NCBI GenBank assembly: GCA_947683625.1
Contig: CANTUR010000242.1
Coordinates: 310,001 to 374,000 of the forward strand
Direction: 5' to 3'
Length of the DNA stretch: 64,000 nt
DNA from: Mallotus nudiflorus
Lineage: Eukaryota > Streptophyta > Magnoliopsida > Malpighiales > Euphorbiaceae
Each line of letters starts with the position of its first letter. Position 1 is the first letter of the stretch. The notes below the pieces were generated by a model. It worked only from the letters and a program-made list of their open reading frames with translations. It was not told where the DNA came from and made no database searches. A program made the position numbers and the translations under genes. This document shows, piece by piece, positions 57,541 through 64,000 of the stretch.

Positions 57541-57990
57541 TGGTAAGTACTATTCCTATTTGTTATTTAGATGCTTGGGTTTTGTTTGATCGGAGTGCCA
57601 CGCATTCCTTTGTAGCTCATGTTTTTGCTTTGAAATCTTGTTGCAAGCTTCGAGGATGGCTTTTCCTTTGTCTATCACCACTACTCTAAGTGATTCTTTG
57701 GACACTAACATTGTTCTTTCTGGTTGTCCAGTATTCATTGGAGGTAGAGAATTGCCCATAGAATTAGTTTTATTAGATATTATGGAGTTAGATGTTATTC
57801 TCGTATGGATTGGTTGTCTCAGTACTATGCCATTGTGGATTGTCCGAGTAAAGAGGTGATATTCAGAATTCCTGAGGAAGAAGAATTTAAGTTTGTGGGT
57901 GATAAGAGTTCTGCATCTCATAATCTCATCTCCACTATCACAGCTAGGAAGATGCTGAGGAAGGGTTGTCAGGTTATTTGGCATTGGTTA
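57541..57990 (+). pseudogene. Protease of element E
   Basis: Reads YLDAWVLFDRSATHSFVAHV near 57565-57625. The family motif FDSGATHSF has become FDRSATHSF, so the catalytic D-S-G is destroyed. Frame changes follow: 57638-57859 holds part of the domain (NIVLSGCPVFIGGRELPIEL; ELDVILVWIGCLS) and 57805-58005 the end (MDWLSQYYAIVDCPSKEVIF). A near-identical second copy lies at 63307-63756. Confidence 0.82.
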
Positions 57991-58985
57991 GGGATACTTC
58001 AGTAGAGAAGTTGTCACTCACAGATGTTCCTATTGTCTGTGAGTTTTCTTATGTGTTTCTTGAAGAGTTGCCAGGGTTACCACCTCATAAAGAGATTGAG
58101 TTCTATATAGATATGGTTCCAGGCACTACTCCTATTTTGATGCCACCCTCTAGAATGGCTCCTATAGAGTTAAAGGAGTTGAAGGAGTAGCTACAGAATT
58201 TGCTAGATAAGGGTTTTATCAGACCCAGTATTTCTCTTTGGGGTGCACCAGTCCTATTTATGAGGAAGAAGGATGGTACCCTAAGACTGTACATTGACTA
58301 CAAAGAGCTGAAGAAGGTCACAGTGAAGAACAAGTATCCTCTCCCGAGGATAGATGATTTGTTTGATCAGCTTTAGGGTGTACAGTTCTTCTCTAAGATT
58401 GATTTAAGGTCGAGTTATCATCAGTTGTGGATCAGTGAAGCTGATGTTCCTAAAACGGCATTTCGCACTCGATATGGCCACTATGAGTTTCTGGTAATGT
58501 CATTTGGCTTGACTAATGCACTAGCAACTTTCATGGATTTGATGAATAAGGTATTCATACCATATGTGGATTAGTTTATAGTAGTCTTCATTGATGATAT
58601 AATGGTGTATTCAAAGAGCATGTAAGAGTACGTATATCACTTGAGGACTATTCTATAGACACTGAGAGAATATTAGCTTTATGCTAAATTCTCAAAGTTT
58701 GATTTCTGGTTGGAGAGTGTAGCATTCCTTGGACATGTGGTGTCTAAAGATGGTATCCAGGTTAATCCATGGAAGATTAAAGTAGTATCTGAGTGTCCTA
58801 GACCGGCTAATGTCACAGAGATTCATAGTTTTCCAGGTTTAGCCGGTTATTATAGGAGGTTTGTACAGGATTTTTCTAGAATTGCAGCTTCTACGACTCA
58901 CTTGACTCAAAAGAATATGAAGTTTGAGTGGTCAGATGCTTATGAGAACAACTTTCAGTTGCTGAAGGAGAAGTTGACCACAGCT
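57991..58985 (+). pseudogene. Reverse transcriptase of element E
   Basis: Reads VCEFSYVFLEELPGLPPHKE, PPSRMAPIELKELKE, a stop at 58188, then KGFIRPSISLWGAPVLFMRK, YPLPRIDDLFDQL, DLRSSYHQLWI, FGLTNALATF, and VFIDDIMVYSKS with the catalytic F-I-D-D intact (about 58590). It continues into 58710-59072 (FLGHVVSKDGIQVNPWKI, GYYRRFVQDFSRIA). Stops at 58188, 58374, 58572, 58623 and 58656 all fall at positions where relatives have glutamine. Confidence 0.87.
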
Positions 58986-59500
58986 CCAGTTCTGGCTTTA
59001 CCTAATAGAGAATATAAGTTCACAGTTTATTGTGATGCCTCTAGAGTTGGCCTAGGTTGTGTGTTGATGTAGAATGGAAAGGTGATAGATTATGCTTTAA
59101 GGTAGTTAAAGAAGCATGAATAGAATTATCCTATCCACGACCTAAAGATGGTTGTAGTGATCTTTACTCTCAAGATTTAGAGACATTTTCTGTATGGGGT
59201 GACTTATGAGATTTTTACTGATCATAAGAGCCTTAAGTACATTTTCTAGCATCGAAATATCAATCTGAGGCAAAGGAGATGGTTAGAAGTGTTAAAGGAC
59301 TATAACTATGAGATCCTATATCATCCAGGCAAGGCTAATGTGGTAGCAAATGCCTTGAGTAAGAAGTCCTCAGGTAGTCTTGCTCACATTAGTATGGAGA
59401 GGAGACCATTGATCTAAGAGTTGCATGAGTTAGTGGATCAAGGTCTGATGATGAAGATGAGTAGATTAGGTGGACTGTTAGCTCAGTTCAAGGTTTAATC
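58986..59500 (+). pseudogene. RNase H of element E
   Basis: Reads TVYCDASRVGLGCVLM, a stop at 59070, then VIDYAL, stops at 59103 and 59121, NYPIHDLKMVVVIFTLKI, TDHKSLKYIF, and LRQRRWLEVLKDYNYEILYH followed by PGKANVVANALSKK. The active-site YCDAS and the DHKSLKY block are present. The stop at about 59180 replaces the tryptophan of the W-RHYLYG block. Confidence 0.85.
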
Positions 59501-59504
59501 TATA

Positions 59505-60700
59505 TTGAGAGATAGGATTAAGGCAGCTCAAGGCCGAGATCCTATTCTAAAAGAGCTTGTAGAGAATGTTCAAGTAGGGAAGTTCACTGATTTCACACTT
59601 GATGATAAAGGTGTTTTATGGATCAGTGGTAGATTGTGTGTTCCTGATATGGATAATTTGAGAGAAGAGATCCTTAAGGAAGCACATTCTATAGCTTATA
59701 GCGTACATTCAGGTGTTACTAAGATGTACCACAATATCAGACTTGTACTGGTGGGATGGACTGAAAAAAGATGTAGCTGATTATGTGGCTAAGTGTTTGA
59801 CATGTCAGCAGGTAAAAGCTGAACATCAGAAGCCTTCTGGGAAACTTCAACCTCTTCCTATTCTTGATGGAAGTGGGAAAGAATTGCTATCAATTTTATG
59901 GTTGGTTTACCTCGTTCCAAAGATGGATAAGATTCCATTTGGGTGATTGTGGATAGGTTGACCAAGTTTACACATTTCTTGCCTGTGAAAGCCACTTATT
60001 ATATAGCTAGATTGACGAAGCTATATATGAAGCATATTGTGTGCCTATATGGAGTACCTATGTCCATTGTATCTGATAGAGGTTTCGTGTTCACCTCTCA
60101 TTTTTGGCAGAAGTTGCAGGAAGCGATGGGCACCAGGTTGGATTTCAGTACTGTTTTTCACACTCAAACAAATGGTCAGTCTGAGAGGATGATCCAGACA
60201 CTAAAAGATATGTTGAGGATGTGTGTTTTGGATATGGGAGGTAGTTGGGATGATCATTTGCCACTTATGGAGTTCGCTTATAATAACAGCTACCATAGCA
60301 ATATTGGGATGGCACCATATGAAACTTTATATGAAAGGAAGTGTAGATCCCCTCTAAGTTTGGATGAGACTGGGGAGAGAGCATTGACTGGAACTGAGAT
60401 GGTTTAGGATACTGTAGAGAAGGTTGCTATGATTAAAAGGAGATTAAAGACCATAGTTAGTAGACAGAAGAGCTATACGGATCTGAGTCACAGAGATATG
60501 GAGTTCCAAGTAGGAGACTATATGTTTATAAAGGTGTCTTCGACAAAGGGTGTGATGAGATTTAGTAGGAAGGGTAAGCTAGCACCGAGATATATTAGAC
60601 CGTTTGAGATTCTGGAGAGAATGGGCACTGTTGCATATCGATTGGCTTTACCTCCGAGTTTGTCTCAAGTGTATCCAGTGTTCTATATCTCGATGCTGAG
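59505..60700 (+). pseudogene. Integrase of element E
   Basis: The HHCC domain (HSIAYSVHSG ... CLTCQQVKAEHQKPSG) is split by a shift near 59740. The core lies at 59943-60407, open: MIVDRLTKFTHFLPVKATYY, SIVSDRGFVFTSHFW, HTQTNGQSERMIQTLKDMLR, with both catalytic aspartates and the glutamate present. The end reads GMAPYETLYERKCRSPL. The C-terminal domain (60429-60700) has QVGDYMFIKVS, KLAPRYIRPFEILERMG and VYPVFYISMLRKY. Only two or three interruptions, so it is one of the best preserved parts of the window. Confidence 0.88.
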
Positions 60701-60932
60701 GAAGTATATTTCAAACCATTCACATGTGTTGCAGCCTGATAGCGTGGAAGTTAATAAAGACTTGATGTTCATGGAAGAACCTGTTGCGATTATAGACTAT
60801 CAAGTTCAATAATTGCATTTGAAGCAGATTCCGATGGTCAAGGTGTTGTGGTGAAGCAACAACTTAAAAGAGTATACTTGGGAGACTAAAGCTGAGATGC
60901 GAGTTTTTTACCCGTATCTCTTTCCTCCTTGA
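60700..60932 (+). pseudogene. Chromodomain at the end of element E pol
   Basis: After LRKY the sequence reads EEPVAIIDYQVQ, a stop, then LKQIPMVKVLW, and YTWETKAEMRVFYPYLF, with TGA at 60930-60932. The order (IxDxQV, PxVKVLW, ATWE-like, YPxLF) is that of the C-terminal chromodomain of Tekay/Del chromoviruses, which directs insertion toward heterochromatin. Confidence 0.8.
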
Positions 60933-60977
60933 TTCTTGTAATTATTCTTTCTTTGAATTTGGGGAAAATTTTCTATA

Positions 60978-60989
60978 AAGAAGGGAGAC
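60978..60989 (+). promoter_or_regulatory. Polypurine tract of element E
   Basis: AAGAAGGGAGAC directly before the 3' LTR start TGTAATAACC. Confidence 0.8.
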
Positions 60990-63007
60990 TGTAATAACCC
61001 CTTGTTTTTAAATTATTTTAATATAAAACAAGATATATAGTGTTAATAAATTCAAAAGTTATATTTAAATATTTCACTATTTTGTGATTTATGATTATTA
61101 TTTTACATTAAATTATATTTTTCTACGTAAATATGTTATTTTAGAAACTTATTATATTAAACAATTAATTTGCATTATTATTTCTATTACTATTATTTTT
61201 ATTAAAATACATTATATGTATTATTACTAAATTATTTAATGAGTATTGTTTATATTACTTCATTAGTATTATTTTTATGGTTATTATTTATTGTTAATTG
61301 TCTATGTAAGTGTTATTTTATATGAGTTTAATTTGTATGTGTGTGTTTATATATATGTGTATATATGTGTGTGTGTGTGTATATATATATAAATGTGTGT
61401 GTGTGTGTGTGTCTGAGATATTTATTTATTGTGATGGAGAATTGATTTAATATAGAATAATATTATAATATATAGTTTTAATATAAAGGATAATATATAA
61501 ATATATACATTTAGAAATCAAGAAGCAAGCTTCCTTCTTCCCCGCCATCCCGAGCCCCTACCCTCATTGTGCCTCCCTGTTCTTCACGTCAGACCGCCTC
61601 TCACCACCACTAGCCGCCACCAACCTCTTCCTCCTTCTTCCCTCTCCCTCCCTGACGTCGTCTGATTGCCAAAAGCTCGCCAGATCACCTGAAGTTACAG
61701 CGGCAGCAGGGAGAAGCTTCTCGCCGTTGATCACTTTTTCGGCCACCAAACCAAGCCATTCAGGTGCCATTCGACTCCTAGAGCTCTGAGGAGGTCAAAT
61801 CCAAGCTTGGTTCAAGTTCAATCTTCCTCATTTGTAAGTTTTGTTGAATTTTTGGTTTATGGCTATTAGGGTTTCCAATTTTTTTTTTAAGTTGAATCTT
61901 AGAAACTTCCTTCACTAATGTTGATCCTAGTAGCTTAATCTTCCAAGAAATATTTTTGTTTTAATTTTTGAAATTTATTTTAATTTTTGTGAAATTTTTT
62001 ATTATTTTTTATTATTTATTTAATTTTCATAAATTAATTTAATTAATTATAAAATTGATTAATTTAGTGTTATTATATTGTTATTTCGGGATTTTTATTT
62101 AATTGTTGTGAAATTAATTATATTTAGTGTTTTAATGTTTAAATATGCTATATTTTGATATTTTGAGGATATTTTGAAAATTATTGAGTTTTAATATATT
62201 TTTTATATTAAATGCATTTTGGTGGACTTGTGGACTTCGGTTGGAGAATTGTGGACTTCAGTTGGCGAATTTTGTAGTTCAGGGTCTCAATCGAGGTTTT
62301 TGTGAATTCTATTTTAGAAGTATGTTTCCTTGCAAGACCGGCTCTACTTTTTAGTAGAGAGATGTCTGTTTTATAGATGAGGTTTTGCTAAATTTTTGGT
62401 AGAATTCTCATAAAACATGACATCGGGTCGATCCTGAAATTTTGTGTTTGTCTAAGTTTTCTATCCTTCGTTTAAGTCTTCTTTTAGAAATTCTTAGATC
62501 ATTCAGTTAGATGTATTCTGATTTTATTATTATTTTATTATCTAGTTGCGCCGAGACTGAGGCCTAGTGGACTGGGCCCGTCGAGCCAGTCTCGTGGAGC
62601 GCAAACTTGTGAGTTGTTATTTTATGTATACATTGCATTTAAGAGGCATGTTTTAGCACATATACATGTTTTGATTTGTAATTATTCATAAAATGTTTCA
62701 TTAAATTCTTAAGTATATTTTAGGTATAGTTTTGGTATATTTTGAAATAAATGCATGTTATACTATTGATTTATACTTAAATTATTTTTAAGTATATTAT
62801 TGGTTTACTTTTGATATATTTCATCGATGATTTGAATTTATTTGACATATATATACTTGAAATATACTTAGTTTATTTTAGGTATATTTCTGGTATATAT
62901 ATAGTTTATTTTATTATTACATGATATTATTCTGCATTATTTATTTCCTATATGAATGTTTTATTTTAAATGAAGGATATCGATAGAATGTGCTACCCAA
63001 TGGACAG
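60990..63007 (+). mobile_element. 3' LTR of element E, truncated
   Basis: Matches 53180-55110 with scattered substitutions and indels, then loses similarity after GGACAG at 63007. The missing remainder corresponds to about 55111-55978. A minus-strand open stretch at 61564-61770 in the GC-richer part has no known domain. Confidence 0.85.
61333..61415. repeat. Microsatellite (TG)n/(TA)n in 3' LTR of element E
   Basis: Alternating TG and TA runs of about 80 bases. The 5' LTR has no counterpart at the equivalent site (about 53525), so it arose or expanded after insertion. Confidence 0.9.
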
Positions 63008-63066
63008 AAACTAGAATAGGGACATGACCTGGCAAAGTGTCCTATCTGTTCGCATTGAAAGCAAGT
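63008..63066 (-). repeat. 59-bp inverted copy of element E gag DNA
   Basis: Reverse complement of 57237-57295, the zinc-knuckle segment, with no visible mismatch. It sits exactly between the broken LTR and the direct duplication. It overlaps the direct copy by the three bases AGT. Confidence 0.92.
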
Positions 63067-64000
63067 CACAGTAATTACCACAGTTTCCACAGTAGTCGAT
63101 CGCTAGTACAACACCAGTTCCTTTTCAGTTACCTCCAGAACATCACCTGAGTTTGACTCAATTAGTTGCTCAACAGGGACGTGGTAGAGGTACTAGATGA
63201 GGTGCTAGAGGTTTTAGCTAGGCTTCTACCAGTCAGCAAGGAGGTTGAGGTTAGGCCAGAGTTTTCCACCTTACTTAACAGGATGCTCAAGCATCTAATG
63301 TTGTCATGGTAAGTACTATTCCTATTTGTTATTTAGATGCTTGGGTTTTGTTTGATCGGAGTGCCACGCATTCCTTTATAGCTCATGTTTTTGCTTTGAA
63401 ATCTTGTTGCAAGCTTCGAGGATGGCTTTTCCTTTGTCTATCACCACTACTCTAAGTTATTCTTTGGACACTAACATTGTTCTTTCTGGTTGTCCAGTAT
63501 TCATTGGAGGTAGAGAATTGCCCATAGAATTAGTTTTATTAGATATTATGGAGTTAGATGTTATTCTCGTATGGATTGGTTGTCTCAGTACTATGCCATT
63601 GTGGATTGTCCGAGTAAAGAGGTGATATTCAGAATTCCTGAGGAAGAAGAATTTAAGTTTGTGGGTGATAAGAGTTCTGCATCTCATAATCTCATCTCCA
63701 CTATCACAGCTAGGAAGATGCTGAGGAAGGGTTGTCAGGTTATTTGGCATTGGTTAGGGATACTTCAGTAGAGAAGTTGTCACTCACAGATGTTCCTATT
63801 GTCTGTGAGTTTTCTTATGTGTTTCTTGAAGAGTTGCCAGGGTTACCACCTCATAAAGAGATTGAGTTCTATATAGATATGGTTCCAGGCACTACTCCTA
63901 TTTTGATGCCACCCTCTAGAATGGCTCCTATAGAGTTAAAGGAGTTGAAGGAGTAGCTACAGAATTTGCTAGATAAGGGTTTTATCAGACCCAGTATTTC
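63064..64000 (+). repeat. Near-identical direct duplication of gag-protease-RT DNA of element E
   Basis: Copy of 57298-58234 at a constant offset of 5766. I noticed two differences (G/A near 63378 and G/T near 63457, the latter changing Ser to Tyr in the open frame at 63404-63625). It carries the same stops and the same damaged protease motif as the first copy, and continues beyond the window. Confidence 0.93.

Larger units (their letters stand above)
53180..63007 (+). mobile_element. Element E: Tekay/Del-like chromovirus (Ty3/gypsy)
   Basis: LTRs at 53180-55978 and 60990-63007 (the latter cut off), a methionine-tRNA primer site, gag with zinc knuckle, protease, RT, RNase H, integrase with intact D-D-E residues, a C-terminal chromodomain and a polypurine tract, all on the plus strand. 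Long LTRs plus chromodomain point to the Tekay/Del group. Most stops in pol are TAG or TAA where the family has glutamine. LTR differences and an extra microsatellite show that the insertion is not recent. Confidence 0.88.

Noticed and set aside
57556..57984. Minus-strand 142-codon ORF (and its copy at 63457-63750)
   Set aside because: It is antisense to the protease region of element E. It is open by chance and duplicated only because the DNA is.
58188..59123. UAG read as glutamine (recoding)
   Set aside because: UAG stops are shared with other decay such as frameshifts and lost active sites, and no plant nuclear code reads UAG this way. Deamination of CAG explains them.

Overview
This window looks like nuclear DNA of a flowering plant, probably a eudicot. 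It is AT-rich and built almost entirely of decayed, nested retrotransposons: Ty3/gypsy of the Tat, Athila and chromovirus types, Ty1/copia and LINEs. A 26S rRNA fragment and a plastid-derived trnQ fragment are embedded in it. I see no intact host gene, no functional RNA gene and nothing bacterial. Lineage names come from recognised protein motifs. Species cannot be fixed from the sequence.

Layout. 1-6082 (minus): 5' part of a Tat-type element A, with LTR, PBS, a DUF7745-like reading frame in sense orientation, then RT/RNase H running off the left edge. 6220-10320 (minus): LINE 1 (ORF1, endonuclease, RT), without its 3' end. 10640-13792 (plus): Athila-type gag-protease-RT fragment, broken at both ends. 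13795-19561 (minus): element C, with a gag start, an LTR (about 14233-16414), a polypurine tract, and a 3' region made of three tandem-repeat arrays (60, about 57 and about 122 bp). 19567-36598 (minus): element B, a 17-kb Tat-type element with both LTRs, PBS, polypurine tract and a perfect 5-bp target duplication (ATAGG). It is inserted in the repeat-rich DNA of C. Between pol and the 3' LTR, B carries two decayed genes on the opposite strand, with recognisable introns: a plant-mobile-domain gene and a DUF7745-like gene. 36604-38065: unassigned DNA. 38070-43540 (minus): element D, the 5' part of a second member of the B family. 44100-53179 (minus): LINE 2, interrupted by a copia element (45589-50186), a 26S rRNA 3' fragment (50187-50480) and a plastid insert with a trnQ-UUG pseudogene (about 51895-52204). 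53180-64000 (plus): element E, a Tekay/Del-like chromovirus with chromodomain. Its 3' LTR breaks off at 63007 into a 59-bp inverted and then a near-identical direct copy of its own gag-pol DNA.

How it fits together. The window records insertion into insertion: B into C, copia at the edge of an rRNA fragment inside LINE 2, and E at the 5' end of LINE 2. All coding regions carry stops or frameshifts, so products are described as what the ancestral element made. The points most worth following are the intron-bearing antisense genes in B, the intronless sense copy of the same family in A, and the palindromic GAGGTGATCACCTC motif shared by LTR and antisense-gene DNA. The inverted-plus-direct duplication in E and the rRNA filler inside LINE 2 also deserve checking.
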